Shown here: piece by piece, positions 8,526-17,150 of the stretch | How the letters are laid out: the number at the start of each line of letters is the position of its first letter | How positions within the stretch are numbered: position 1 is the first letter of the stretch | NCBI RefSeq assembly: GCF_940670765.1 | Contig: NZ_CALNVW010000037.1 | Span: forward strand, 1 to 64,000 | Length of the DNA: 64,000 bases | DNA from: Streptomyces sp. A 4/2 | GTDB lineage: Bacteria > Actinomycetota > Actinomycetes > Streptomycetales > Streptomycetaceae | Direction of reading: 5' to 3' | Notes under the pieces: model-generated | What the model was told of the DNA's origin: nothing | The model's input: the letters and a program-made list of their open reading frames with translations, nothing else | Databases searched by the model: none | Position numbers and translations under genes: made by a program

Positions 8526-8831
8526 TTAGTCGGTGTCGCCGGGGTCCTGGGTCAGCGCATCCAGCGGATCCACGGGATCGGTCCACTCGATGACGTCCAC
8601 CTGGCGCGTACCGCGGGATTCGATCACGAGCACTGTCGCCCCGTACGACAACGGCTCGTCGGACCAGGCGAGAAAGGCTTCCCAGCCGCCCCTGACCTGG
8701 ACCAGGACTTCACCGGGACCGGCGGACCCGCGCGTGGCCACGATCAGCTTCCCCGTGCAGCCGACCACAGCCTCGTCCGGCGCCATCGGTAGCCGCCCCC
8801 CTCGTGATGTGCGGTACTGGATCACGACCAT
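8526..8831 (-). CDS. Small NfeD-like / OB-fold protein preceding SPFH gene
   Basis: A 101-residue protein whose core (VGCTGKLIVATRGSAGPGEVLVQV...GATVLVIESRG) looks like the OB-fold of NfeD-type partners of SPFH proteins. It is placed 11 bases upstream of the SPFH gene on the same strand, which matches the usual pairing of flotillins with NfeD-like proteins. The start at 8831 has GGAG seven bases upstream; an internal ATG at 8786 giving MAPDEAV is an alternative and would match the start of the conserved core. No membrane helix is seen. Confidence 0.68.
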   Translation of the reverse strand: MVVIQYRTSRGGRLPMAPDEAVVGCTGKLIVATRGSAGPGEVLVQVRGGWEAFLAWSDEPLSYGATVLVIESRGTRQVDVIEWTDPVDPLDALTQDPGDTD

Positions 8832-8957
8832 AACGCTACTCCGACCTGCGGACTATCCTCCGCCGGTGCTGAGTTCACCGGCCCTCCGTGCGCCGCTCGG
8901 TGGGCGGATCAGGGCTTGTCACGCGGGGGTTGGCCGCAGCCGGGCGCACGCTCCGGG

Positions 8958-9995
8958 TCATACCGCCGTATAGGTGACCGGATCGCTTCCGGTGACGGTT
9001 TCCACCTGACCCAGTTTCATCAGGCGGCGCAGATGTGCCTCGGCCTCCGAGACCGCGATGTTGCGCGATCCGTACGGAATCCGCTCCCAGGGGCGGTTCC
9101 ACTCCATCCGTTCGGCGATCTGCCAGAGGGTGAGCGGCCGGGCCAGCAGGGTGCGCAGGTCCCGCAGCCGGTCCTCGTGGTGGGCCAGCAACTCACGGAC
9201 GCGCCCCGGCGCGTCGGTGAAGGCGTGCTGATGCGCGGGGAGCACCTCGGCGGGGGCCAGCCGGCCGATCCGTTCCAGGGAGTCGAGGTAGTCGCCGAGG
9301 GGGTCGGTGACCGTGGCGTCGTCGGGGTCCTCGTACAGCCCGATGTGCGGGGTGATGCCGGGCAGCAGGTGGTCACCGGAGAAGAGCCTGCCGTTGCCCG
9401 CGAGTTGTGCGGGGTGCTCCTCGTCCAGGTGCAGGCAGACATGGCCGGGGGTGTGTCCCGGTGTCCAGACGGCGCGCAGCCTGCGCCCGGCCAGCGGGAG
9501 CAGGTCGCCGGGGACGATCTCGCGGTCGGGGACGGCCGCCCGTACGCCGGGCAGGGTGGAGGTCCGGCCCGAGGCGCGGGCCTGGCGCAGCGGTGCGATG
9601 TGGTCCTCCGGCGCCCCCGCGGCGGCGAGCTTCCTGGTGAGGTAGTCGAGCCAGACACCGGGTTCGGAGCTGCGGGAGCGTTTGACGATCTCGGTGTCCG
9701 CGGCGTGCATCGCCAGCCAGGCGCCGGAGGCCTCGCGCACCTGGCCGGACAGGCCGTGGTGGTCGGGGTGGTGGTGGGTGATGAGCACCCCGTGGATGTC
9801 CGTGACCGCGAGGGAGAGGGCTTCCAGGCCCGAGGTCAGCGCGTCCCAGGAGGCGGGGTCGTCCCAGCCGGTGTCGATGAGCACCGGGCCGCGGTCGGTG
9901 TCGACGACATGGACCAGGGTGTGGCCCAGGGGATTGTCCGGAATGGGGACCTTCAGGGACCAGACGCCTCCACCGTGCTCGGTCACCTGCGTCAT
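8958..9995 (-). CDS. MBL-fold metallohydrolase
   Basis: A 345-residue metallo-beta-lactamase-fold hydrolase with the metal-binding motif THHHPDHHG at about residues 73-81, a later TPGHTPGHV histidine motif and SGDH. The C-terminal winged-helix-like segment (LAHHEDRLRDLRTLL...) is common in the acyl-thioesterase/RNase-like subgroup. It is divergent from the aldehyde dehydrogenase and carries a perfect KstR-type site 54 bases before its start, so a role as a thioesterase or lactonase in the KstR regulon is plausible. The substrate is unknown. Confidence 0.88.
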   Translation of the reverse strand: MTQVTEHGGGVWSLKVPIPDNPLGHTLVHVVDTDRGPVLIDTGWDDPASWDALTSGLEALSLAVTDIHGVLITHHHPDHHGLSGQVREASGAWLAMHAADTEIVKRSRSSEPGVWLDYLTRKLAAAGAPEDHIAPLRQARASGRTSTLPGVRAAVPDREIVPGDLLPLAGRRLRAVWTPGHTPGHVCLHLDEEHPAQLAGNGRLFSGDHLLPGITPHIGLYEDPDDATVTDPLGDYLDSLERIGRLAPAEVLPAHQHAFTDAPGRVRELLAHHEDRLRDLRTLLARPLTLWQIAERMEWNRPWERIPYGSRNIAVSEAEAHLRRLMKLGQVETVTGSDPVTYTAV

Positions 9996-10048
9996 GGCGT
10001 CCTCAACTTTCGTCCGTGGAGCGGCCCTTGCCCAGCGCTCACTATAAC

Positions 10049-10062
10049 TAGAACCGGTTTCA
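10049..10062 (-). promoter_or_regulatory. KstR-type operator for MBL hydrolase
   Basis: TAGAACCGGTTTCA fits TnnAACnnGTTnnA at all fixed positions. It lies 54 bases upstream of the minus-strand MBL gene and 156 bases before the divergent aldehyde dehydrogenase. Confidence 0.75.
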
Positions 10063-10143
10063 ACGGGAGGTCGGGCGCGAACCCGCGCCGATCGCCGGAG
10101 GGATCGGGGGATCCGGGGGTGACCGGGGCTTCCGGATGCGAAG

Positions 10144-10157
10144 TAGAACTGGTATCA
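10144..10157 (+). promoter_or_regulatory. KstR-type operator for aldehyde dehydrogenase
   Basis: TAGAACTGGTATCA fits the consensus with one mismatch, the same T-to-A change seen in the thiolase site at 70-83. It lies 61 bases before the aldehyde dehydrogenase start. Confidence 0.68.
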
Positions 10158-10167
10158 GTTTCTGATA
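10153..10167. promoter_or_regulatory. TATCAG-ttt-CTGATA inverted repeat
   Basis: A perfect 6-bp inverted repeat with a 3-base spacer that overlaps the right half of the KstR-type site at 10144-10157. A further CTGATAC follows at about 10177. It may be a second protein-binding site; the cognate regulator is not visible. Confidence 0.4.
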
Positions 10168-10218
10168 CAGCGATGTCTGATACAGCGTCAGGTAGCGTCC
10201 CCCGGGAGGCAGTCAGTC

Positions 10219-11694
10219 ATGACCGAGCTTGTGGAACACGGACAGCTCTTCATCGGTGGGGAGTGGGTGGAACCTCTCGGTACCGAAGTCATCGAAGTCG
10301 TCTCGCCCCACACCGAGCAGGTCATCGGGCGCGTGCCGCACGCCTGCGAGGCCGATGTGGACCGCGCGGTCGCCGTGGCGCGGCAGGCGTTCGACGAGGG
10401 GCCCTGGCCCCGGATGTCGCTGGACGAGCGGATCGAGGTGATCACCCGGATCAAGGACGCGTTCGCCGTGCGGTACGAGGAGATCGCCCGGGTCATCAGC
10501 TCCCAGAACGGCACCCCGTACACCTCCAGCGTGATGGTGCAGGCGCTCGCCTCGATGATGGTGTGGGACGCGGCGATCACGACCGCGCGCGCCTTCCCGT
10601 ACGAGGAGCAGCGGGACGGCGTCCTCGGCAAACTGCTCGTCCGGCGCGAGCCGGTCGGGGTGGTGGCCGCGGTCGTCCCCTGGAACGTCCCGCAGTTCAC
10701 GGCGGCGGCCAAACTCGCGCCCGCGCTCCTCGCGGGCTGCCCGGCCATCCTCAAGGTCTCGCCGGAGACGCCCCTGGACGCGTACGTCCTGGCCGACATC
10801 GTCCGCGAGGCCGGGCTGCCGCAGGGGGTGCTGTCGATCCTCCCGGCCGACCGCGAGGTGAGCGAGTACCTGGTGGGGCACCCCGGTATCGACAAGGTGT
10901 CGTTCACCGGGTCGGTCGCCGCGGGCAAGCGCGTGATGGAGGTCGCCGCCCGCAATCTGACCCGGGTGACGCTGGAACTGGGTGGCAAGTCGGCGGCGAT
11001 CATCCTCCCGGACGCGGACCTGGAGTCGACCGTCGCGGGCATCGTGCCGTTCGCCTGGATGATCAACGGGCAGGCGTGCGTGGCGCAGACCCGGATCCTG
11101 GTGCCGCGCAGCCGGTACGACGAGATCGCCGAGGCGTTCGCGGCGGCGGCGGGTGCGCTGAAGGTCGGCGACCCGATGGACCCGGCGACCGAGCTCGGCC
11201 CGCTGGTCGCCCAGCGGCAGCAGCAGCGCTCGCTGGACTACATCCGGATCGGCCAGGAGGAAGGCGCCAAGATCCTCACCGGCGGCGGCCGTCCGGCCGG
11301 TATGGAGCAGGGGTGGTACGTCGAGGCGACGCTCTTCGGGGACGTCGACAACTCGATGCGCATCGCCCGCGAGGAGATCTTCGGCCCGGTGATCTGCCTG
11401 CTGCCGTACGGCGACGAGGACGAGGCGGTGAAGATCGCCAACGACTCGGAGTACGGCCTCAGCGGCAGCGTCTGGACCGCGGACGTCGAGCACGGCATCG
11501 AGATCGCCCGCCGGGTCAGGACGGGCACCTACAGCCTGAACACCTTCAGCCTCGACATGCTCGGGCCGTTCGGCGGCTACAAGAACTCCGGTGTGGGACG
11601 GGAGTTCGGCCCCGAGGGCTACGGCGAGTACTTCGAGCACAAGATGATCCACCTCCCGGCCGGGTACGAACCGGCGGCGGGCGGGGCCGGGTGA
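10219..11694 (+). CDS. Aldehyde dehydrogenase (NAD(P)+-dependent)
   Basis: A 491-residue aldehyde dehydrogenase oxidising an aldehyde to a carboxylate, cytosolic. Visible landmarks are PWNVPQF, the catalytic-Glu motif ELGGKSA, the nucleophile in NGQACVAQTR and the late EEIFGPV. It follows GGGAGG nine bases upstream of the ATG. The stop overlaps the ferredoxin start by one base (TGATG), so the two are coupled. Two KstR-type sites in the divergent promoter region place it in that regulon. The 3-Cys ferredoxin next door suggests an oxygenase elsewhere supplies the aldehyde. Confidence 0.94.
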   Translation: MTELVEHGQLFIGGEWVEPLGTEVIEVVSPHTEQVIGRVPHACEADVDRAVAVARQAFDEGPWPRMSLDERIEVITRIKDAFAVRYEEIARVISSQNGTPYTSSVMVQALASMMVWDAAITTARAFPYEEQRDGVLGKLLVRREPVGVVAAVVPWNVPQFTAAAKLAPALLAGCPAILKVSPETPLDAYVLADIVREAGLPQGVLSILPADREVSEYLVGHPGIDKVSFTGSVAAGKRVMEVAARNLTRVTLELGGKSAAIILPDADLESTVAGIVPFAWMINGQACVAQTRILVPRSRYDEIAEAFAAAAGALKVGDPMDPATELGPLVAQRQQQRSLDYIRIGQEEGAKILTGGGRPAGMEQGWYVEATLFGDVDNSMRIAREEIFGPVICLLPYGDEDEAVKIANDSEYGLSGSVWTADVEHGIEIARRVRTGTYSLNTFSLDMLGPFGGYKNSGVGREFGPEGYGEYFEHKMIHLPAGYEPAAGGAG

Positions 11695-11927
11695 TGGGCG
11701 ACCGCTGGCACGTGGAGGTCGACCGGTCCGTCTGCATCGGCTCGGGGATGTGCGTGAACCACGCCCCCGACGGGTTCGCGCTCGACTCGGCGCGGCAGTC
11801 CCATCCGCGGTCACCGGACACCGACGCGCACGAGAAGGTGCTGGCCGCGGCCGAGGGCTGTCCGGTCGAGGCCATCACGATCACGCTGCTCGGCAGCGGG
11901 GAGGCGGTCTTCCCGCCCGACGAGTGA
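11694..11927 (+). CDS. Three-cysteine ferredoxin (3Fe-4S type)
   Basis: A 77-residue ferredoxin with CIGSGMC (Cys14, Cys20) and a distal EGCPVEAI cysteine, the three-cysteine pattern of ferredoxins that feed actinobacterial cytochromes P450 or other oxygenases. It is translationally coupled to the aldehyde dehydrogenase (one-base overlap). No P450 or reductase is in this window, so its partner lies elsewhere. Its last codons and stop are the first unit of a 12-bp tandem repeat. Confidence 0.85.
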   Translation: MGDRWHVEVDRSVCIGSGMCVNHAPDGFALDSARQSHPRSPDTDAHEKVLAAAEGCPVEAITITLLGSGEAVFPPDE

Positions 11928-11986
11928 CCCGACGAGTGCTCGTCGAGTGACCCGTCGAGTGATCCGTTGAGTGACCCGGCGAGTGA
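11916..11986 (+). repeat. 12-bp stop-codon-spanning tandem repeat
   Basis: Six copies of a CCCGACGAGTGA-like unit. The first copy (11916-11927) is the Pro-Asp-Glu-stop of the ferredoxin gene; later copies keep GAGTGA. One copy is 11 bases. Confidence 0.92.
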
Positions 11987-12003
11987 GGCGGGCGCGTGGC
12001 ACG

Positions 12004-12076
12004 TGCGCCGTACGACCGCGTGCGCCGTACGACCGCGCGCCGCGTGCCCGCCCCACCCGTGCGCCGTACGACCGCG
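12004..12076. repeat. 17-bp direct repeat between ferredoxin and kstR
   Basis: TGCGCCGTACGACCGCG occurs at 12004-12020, 12021-12037 and 12060-12076. With 11916-11986 it fills most of the intergenic region between the convergent ferredoxin and kstR genes. Confidence 0.9.
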
Positions 12077-12104
12077 TGCCCGACCCACCCCTGCCCGGCA
12101 CGGT

Positions 12105-12728
12105 TCAGCGCGAACCGCTGTCCGGGGCGGTCAGGTCGATCAACCGGCAGACCGTCTCGATGTCGATCTTCACCTGGGCGATCGAGGCCCGCCCCGACAG
12201 CCAGGTGATCAGCGCGGAGTGCCAGGTGTGCTCGATGACCCGGACCGCCGAGAGCTGCTCGGGCGTCGGGCGCTCCAGGCCCATCGCGTCCAGGATGATC
12301 GCCGTCGTCTGGCGGGACACCGTGTCCACCTCGGGGCTGACGCTCCGGTCGGCGAAGGTCAGCGCCCGGACCATCGCGTCCGCCAGATGCGGCTCCCGCT
12401 GGAGCGCGCGGAAGGCGCCCATCAGGGTCGACGCCACACGCTCGGCGGGGGTTTCCCCCGTGGGGGGCCGTTTGCGGAGGGCGGTGTGCAGGTGCTGGAG
12501 CTGGTCCTGCATGGTGGCGACCAGCAGATGGATCTTGGAGGGGAAGTACCGGTAGAGCGTGCCGAGCGCGACCGACGAGTCCTCGGCGACCTCGCGCATC
12601 TGTACCGCGTCGAAGCCGCCCCGGATGGCCAGCTGGGCGCTCGCGTGCAGAATCCGGCGGCGGCGGGCCTCCTGGCGTTCCGTCAGGGGCGGCGACGCCG
12701 GCTTGGCTTCCACTGTCATCTGTCCCAT
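12105..12728 (-). CDS. kstR: TetR-family repressor, KstR-like
   Basis: A 207-residue TetR-family regulator. The N-terminal helix-turn-helix (about residues 20-65) reads ILHASAQLAIRGGFDAVQMR...VALGTLYRYFPSK, which is very close, from memory, to mycobacterial KstR, and similarity continues in the ligand domain (EVD, ITWLSGRAS). KstR represses steroid and acyl-CoA catabolism genes and is released by CoA thioesters. The gene is divergent from the glycosyltransferase, with a KstR-type palindrome at 12861-12874 between them, implying autoregulation. The orthology assignment is confident at family level; the inducer in this organism is unknown. An alternative start at the fourth codon is possible. 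Confidence 0.85.
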   Translation of the reverse strand: MGQMTVEAKPASPPLTERQEARRRRILHASAQLAIRGGFDAVQMREVAEDSSVALGTLYRYFPSKIHLLVATMQDQLQHLHTALRKRPPTGETPAERVASTLMGAFRALQREPHLADAMVRALTFADRSVSPEVDTVSRQTTAIILDAMGLERPTPEQLSAVRVIEHTWHSALITWLSGRASIAQVKIDIETVCRLIDLTAPDSGSR

Positions 12729-12860
12729 CCGCTCCCGCCGTGGCGCGAATCACCTGATCCGGCTGTTACGACGGTGCTACCTGCCGGTAGATTCGAAGCT
12801 CGTCGATCGATCAAGACTGGCCGAGTTCTCCCGGAGCGCGCCTTCGGAGCTCAGGCCTGC

Positions 12861-12874
12861 GAGAACTTGTTCTA
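12861..12874. promoter_or_regulatory. KstR-type operator, kstR/glycosyltransferase divergent promoter
   Basis: GAGAACTTGTTCTA matches the consensus except for the first base and contains the palindrome AGAACttGTTCT. It is 133 bases before kstR and 55 bases before the glycosyltransferase start, so it could control both. Confidence 0.72.
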
Positions 12875-12928
12875 GATTAGCGTGAGCGGCTACGCTCCGC
12901 CGAGAGTGCTGTGAGAAGGGGGCCGAGT

Positions 12929-14236
12929 GTGACCGCTGAGGCCATAGAGTCGGGCCCCCTCGCCGGAGGCTCCAGCTCCGGTACGGAGGGCCCGCTGCGC
13001 ATCGCGTTCCTCACGTACAAGGGAAATCCTTTCTGCGGAGGCCAGGGCGTCTACGCCCGGCACCTCTCGCGGGAGCTCGCCCGGCTCGGGCACAGTGTCG
13101 AGGTGATCGGCGCCCAGCCCTTCCCGGTCCTCGACGAGGGCGTACCGCTCACCGAGTTGCCCAGCCTCGACCTCTACCGCAGCCCCGACCCCTTCCGCAC
13201 CCCCGCCCGTGACGAGTACCGCGACTGGATCGACGCCGTCGAGGTCGGAACCATGTGGACCGGCGGTTTCCCCGAACCGCTGACCTTCTCGCTGCGCGCC
13301 AGGCGTCATCTCACCGCCAGGCGCGGCGAGTTCGACGTCATCCACGACAACCAGACCCTCGGTTACGGGCTTCTCGGCGACCTCGGCGCGCCCCTCGTCA
13401 CCACGGTCCACCACCCCATCACCGTCGACCGCAGACTCGACCTGGCAGCGGCCGGGGACTGGCGCCGCCGGGCCTCCGTACGCCGCTGGTACGGCTTCAC
13501 CCGGATGCAGAAGCGGGTCGCCCGCCGGCTGCCCTCCGTCCTCACCGTCTCCGGCTCCTCCCAGCAGGAGATCATCGACGACCTCGGGGTGCGCCGGGAC
13601 CGGATCCACGTCGTGCACATAGGCGCCGACACCGGACTGTGGTCGCCCGACCCCGCCGTCGCGGAGGTGCCCGGCCGGATCGTGACGACCTCCAGCGCCG
13701 ACGTACCGCTCAAGGGGCTCGTCCATCTCGTCGAGGCCCTCGCGAAGATCCGCACCGAGCACCCGGACGCCCACCTCGTCGTCGTCGGCAAGCGTGCCGA
13801 GGACGGACCGGTCGCGCAGGCCATCGAGCGGTACGGGCTCGACGGAGCCGTCAGGTTCGTCAAGGGCATCAGCGACGAGGAACTCGTCGACCTGGTGCGC
13901 GGCGCGCAGGTCGCCTGCGTGCCCTCGCTGTACGAGGGGTTCTCGCTGCCCGCCGCCGAGGCGATGGCCACCGGCACCCCGCTGGTGGCGACCACCGGCG
14001 GAGCGATCCCCGAAGTCGCCGGACCCGACGGCGAGACCTGCCTGGCGGTGCCGCCCGCGGACGCGGGCGCGCTGGCCGCCGCACTGTCCCGGCTGCTCGC
14101 CGACCCCGTGCTCCGTACCCGGCTGGGCGCGGCGGGCCGGGAGCGCGTCCTGGCCCGCTTCACCTGGAAACAGGCCGCCATCGGCACCGTGGAGCGCTAC
14201 CGCGAGGCCATCGCGGCCCGGCGCCCGAGCGCCTGA
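12929..14236 (+). CDS. Glycosyltransferase family 4 (GT-B fold)
   Basis: A 435-residue GT4 enzyme transferring a sugar from a nucleotide donor. The N-terminal Rossmann domain opens FLTYKGNPFCGGQGVYA, and the C-terminal donor-binding domain has the E-x7-E motif in EGFSLPAAEAMATGTP. The GTG at 12929 follows AGAAGGGGG at a good distance; an upstream GTG at 12911 is less well placed. It begins a three-gene run with a methyltransferase (47-base gap) and a prenyltransferase-fold protein. The acceptor is unknown. The KstR-type site upstream ties it to the repressor next door. Confidence 0.88.
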   Translation: MTAEAIESGPLAGGSSSGTEGPLRIAFLTYKGNPFCGGQGVYARHLSRELARLGHSVEVIGAQPFPVLDEGVPLTELPSLDLYRSPDPFRTPARDEYRDWIDAVEVGTMWTGGFPEPLTFSLRARRHLTARRGEFDVIHDNQTLGYGLLGDLGAPLVTTVHHPITVDRRLDLAAAGDWRRRASVRRWYGFTRMQKRVARRLPSVLTVSGSSQQEIIDDLGVRRDRIHVVHIGADTGLWSPDPAVAEVPGRIVTTSSADVPLKGLVHLVEALAKIRTEHPDAHLVVVGKRAEDGPVAQAIERYGLDGAVRFVKGISDEELVDLVRGAQVACVPSLYEGFSLPAAEAMATGTPLVATTGGAIPEVAGPDGETCLAVPPADAGALAAALSRLLADPVLRTRLGAAGRERVLARFTWKQAAIGTVERYREAIAARRPSA

Positions 14237-14283
14237 CACCAGCCAGCCCGTACCCCCACCCTCCCAGCGAAGAAGGCAGACCC

Positions 14284-15015
14284 GTGCTGACCGTGGACTT
14301 CTCCCGCTTCCCGCTCGCTCCGGGCGACCGTGTGCTCGACCTCGGCTGCGGCGCCGGCCGGCACGCCTTCGAGTGCTACCGGCGCGGCGCACAGGTCGTG
14401 GCCCTCGACCAGAACGGTGACGAGATCCGCGAGGTGGCCAAGTGGTTCGCCGCCATGCGGCAGGAGGGGGAGGCCCCGGCGGGCGCCACCGCCACCGCCA
14501 TGCAGGGCGACGCGCTCAACCTGCCGTTCCCCGACGCCTCGTTCGACGTCGTGATCATCTCCGAGGTCATGGAGCACATCCCGGACGACAAGGGGGTGCT
14601 CGCCGAGATGGTGCGCGTACTGAAACCCGGCGGCCGGATCGCGATCACGGTGCCGCGCTACGGGCCCGAGAAGGTCTGCTGGGCGCTGTCGGACGCGTAC
14701 CACGAGGTCGAGGGCGGCCACATCCGCATCTACAAGGCGGACGAACTGCTGGGCAAGATCCGCGAGGCGGGTCTGCGCCCGTACGGCAGCCACCACGCGC
14801 ACGCCCTGCACTCCCCGTACTGGTGGCTCAAGTGCGCCTTCGGCGTGGACAACGACCAGGCCCTGCCGGTCCGCGCCTACCACCAGCTGCTGGTCTGGGA
14901 CATCATGAAGAAGCCGCTGGCCACCCGGCTCGCCGAGCGGGCGCTGAACCCGGTCGTCGGCAAGAGCTTCGTGGCGTACGCGACCAAGCCGCACACCCCC
15001 CGGGTGGGCGCGTGA
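14284..15015 (+). CDS. Class I SAM-dependent methyltransferase
   Basis: A 243-residue methyltransferase with motif I VLDLGCGAGRHA near residues 16-27, an acidic post-I DQN and the FDVVIISEVMEHIPDD / LKPGGRIAITVPR segments of the UbiE/COQ5-like group. GTG start with GAAGAAGG upstream. Its stop overlaps the start of the next gene (GTGA). It presumably methylates the product or lipid carrier handled by its glycosyltransferase and prenyltransferase-fold neighbours; the substrate is not readable. Confidence 0.85.
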   Translation: MLTVDFSRFPLAPGDRVLDLGCGAGRHAFECYRRGAQVVALDQNGDEIREVAKWFAAMRQEGEAPAGATATAMQGDALNLPFPDASFDVVIISEVMEHIPDDKGVLAEMVRVLKPGGRIAITVPRYGPEKVCWALSDAYHEVEGGHIRIYKADELLGKIREAGLRPYGSHHAHALHSPYWWLKCAFGVDNDQALPVRAYHQLLVWDIMKKPLATRLAERALNPVVGKSFVAYATKPHTPRVGA

Positions 15016-16091
15016 CCTCACCGGGCCGCACCGAACACCTCGTTCTGCCCGGAGTGCTCACCGCCGAGCAGGCCGACCTGACCGTCGCCGGAATCCTCGC
15101 CGAACAGCGGGAGGACGGCGCGATCCCGTGGTTCCGCGGCCACCACCTCGACCCGTGGGACCACACCGAGGCGGCCATGGCGCTGGACGCCGCGGGCCAG
15201 CACGAGGCGGCGGAGCGGGCGTACCAGTGGCTCGCCGCGCACCAGAACGACGACGGCTCCTGGTACGCCGCCTACCAGGACGGGGACGCGGCGCGGGTCA
15301 CCGACCGGGGCCGGGAGTCCAACTTCTGCGCGTACGTGGCCGTCGGCGTCTGGCACCACTACCTGGCCACCGGCGACGACGGTTTCGCCGACCGGATGTG
15401 GCCCGTCGTGTACGCGGCGGTCGAATTCGTCCTCCGGCTCCAGCAGCCCGGCGGTGAGATCGGCTGGAAGCGGGAGCCCGCCGAAGAGGGCGGGGCGGTC
15501 GTCCGGGACGCGCTGCTGACCGGTTCCTCGTCCGTCTACCAGGCGCTGCGCTGCGCCCTCGCGCTCGCCGAGGCGCGCGAAGAGCCGCAGCCCGACTGGG
15601 AGTTGGCGGCCGGAGCGCTGGGCCACGCCATCCGCAGCCACCCCGAGCGCTTCCTGGACAAGAGCCGGTACTCGATGGACTGGTACTACCCGGTGCTCGG
15701 GGGCGCGATCAGGGGCACGGCCGCCAAGGAGCGTATCGAGGAGGGCTGGGACCGCTTCGTCGTACCGGAGTGGGGGGTGCGCTGTGTGCTGCCCAACAAC
15801 TGGGTGACCGGCGGCGAGAGCTGTGAACTCGCCCTGACGCTCTGGGCGATGGGGGAGTCGGACCGCGCCCTGGAGATCCTCCGTTCCATCCGGCACCTGC
15901 GCGCCGAGGACGGCCTGTACTGGACGGGGTACGTCTTCGACGACCGGGCGCTGTGGCCCGAGGAGCGCACCAGCTGGACGGCGGGCTCCCTGCTGCTCGC
16001 GGTGGCCGCGCTCGGCGGTGACGAGGCGACCACCGAGGTCTTCGGCGGCACCCGTCTGCCGACCGGGCTCGCCCCGGACTGCTGCCGCTGA
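15012..16091 (+). CDS. Cytosolic prenyltransferase/terpene-cyclase-fold protein
   Basis: A 359-residue protein with alpha/alpha-toroid repeats, for example AHQNDDGSWY and LRLQQPGGEIGW, resembling squalene-cyclase repeats. It has no signal peptide, membrane helix or Asp-Asp-rich cyclase motif, so it may act as a glycosidase-like or binding toroid and not a cyclase. The GTG start overlaps the methyltransferase stop by four bases, so it is translationally coupled. Together the three genes look like a small modification pathway of unknown product. Confidence 0.75.
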   Translation: MTSPGRTEHLVLPGVLTAEQADLTVAGILAEQREDGAIPWFRGHHLDPWDHTEAAMALDAAGQHEAAERAYQWLAAHQNDDGSWYAAYQDGDAARVTDRGRESNFCAYVAVGVWHHYLATGDDGFADRMWPVVYAAVEFVLRLQQPGGEIGWKREPAEEGGAVVRDALLTGSSSVYQALRCALALAEAREEPQPDWELAAGALGHAIRSHPERFLDKSRYSMDWYYPVLGGAIRGTAAKERIEEGWDRFVVPEWGVRCVLPNNWVTGGESCELALTLWAMGESDRALEILRSIRHLRAEDGLYWTGYVFDDRALWPEERTSWTAGSLLLAVAALGGDEATTEVFGGTRLPTGLAPDCCR

Positions 16092-16139
16092 CCGGCCGTC
16101 ACCCGGGCCGCCGCCGTATCAGCGGCGCACCCGGCCCTC

Positions 16140-16427
16140 TCAGCGGCGTACCCGGCCCGCCACCAGGTGGCCGATGCCGAGGTACACGACCGCGGCGAGA
16201 CCGTAGCCCGCGACGACCCGGGCCCACGCCTCGTCGAAGGTGAACATGTCGCGCGACCAGCCGGCCAGCCAGTCGGCCGCGTGGTGGACGAAGCGCACCA
16301 GGTCGTTGGCCCGGTTCGCGTCCAGCAGGTACATCACGATCCACAGGGCCAGGATGAAGGCCACGACATCGGCGATGACCATGATGATGTTCGCCGCCGG
16401 ATTACTTGCGTTCGAATAGCGAGACAT
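16140..16427 (-). CDS. Small integral membrane protein
   Basis: A 95-residue protein with two hydrophobic helices (IIMVIADVVAFILALWIVMYL and a C-terminal AVVYLGIGHLVAG) separated by a charged loop containing HHAADWLAGW. The ATG at 16427 is chosen because the upstream extension of the frame has no membrane-protein character. The family is familiar in Streptomyces as a hypothetical membrane protein; the function is unknown. It converges on the prenyltransferase-fold gene. Confidence 0.62.
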   Translation of the reverse strand: MSRYSNASNPAANIIMVIADVVAFILALWIVMYLLDANRANDLVRFVHHAADWLAGWSRDMFTFDEAWARVVAGYGLAAVVYLGIGHLVAGRVRR

Positions 16428-16595
16428 GCTCGAACGTGTTGCCGCTTGTGCGTGCGTGAAACCCGTACGGACCGTCCGGGCTGGCGGCCCCCGGCGGGGC
16501 GGGTGAGGCTGCGCAGTACGCCGTACGTGCTCCCGTACGTGCCGCCGTACGCGCTCCTGAACGTGCTCCCGAACCCAGGCTTCCGGAGGTCCGCC

Positions 16596-17150
16596 GTGGT
16601 CAGCACCGCCCCGTTCCGCCGTTCCGCCGTCGCCCTTGCCCTGTCCGGAGCCCTGCTGGCCGGGGCCACCGGCTGCGGGAGCGACGACAGCGCGCAGGCC
16701 GCGGCGACCCACGCGGCGGCCCCGTCGGCGACCAGTTCCGCCGAGCAGCAGAAGCTCGCGAAGACCCGCTTCGTCGCCAACGCGGGGCTCGCGGCCGGGG
16801 CGGCGTACCAGTGGATCGTGAAGCCGTTCAGGAACGGCAAGTTCAAGAAGGGCGCGAACGGACGGACGGTCGCGGTCGTCAAGGCGGGGCTGGCCGGGAC
16901 GTTCGCGTACAACCGCCTCAAGGCCGCCCTGAACAACGCCAAGGGCGACCCGCACCTCGCGAAGGCGGTCGCGCCGCTCACGGCCGGTGTCGCCTCGCTG
17001 AAGAGCCTGCCGAGCAAGCTGCGCAAGGGGGACGGCAGTGCGGCGGGGACCTTCGACGACGTGATCAACTCGGTGAAGGACGCGGGGAAGAGCGCGGGCG
17101 TCGACGTCAAGGACAAGGTGCCTTCGACGGGGCAGCTGTCCGGGAGCTGA
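16596..17150 (+). CDS. Putative lipoprotein
   Basis: A 184-residue exported lipoprotein: basic N-terminus, hydrophobic stretch and lipobox LAGATGC at about residues 18-24, then an Ala/Thr/Ser-rich linker and a Lys-rich alpha-helical domain. GTG at 16596 follows GGAGG. No enzyme motif is seen; the basic helical domain could bind an anionic envelope polymer, which is speculation. Last gene before the accessory island begins. Confidence 0.75.
   Translation: MVSTAPFRRSAVALALSGALLAGATGCGSDDSAQAAATHAAAPSATSSAEQQKLAKTRFVANAGLAAGAAYQWIVKPFRNGKFKKGANGRTVAVVKAGLAGTFAYNRLKAALNNAKGDPHLAKAVAPLTAGVASLKSLPSKLRKGDGSAAGTFDDVINSVKDAGKSAGVDVKDKVPSTGQLSGS

Noticed and set aside
16430..16443. KstR-like site TCGAACGTGTTGCC near the small membrane protein start
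   Set aside because: It misses the final A, lacks symmetry beyond the core and overlaps no clear promoter; kept out of the regulon list.
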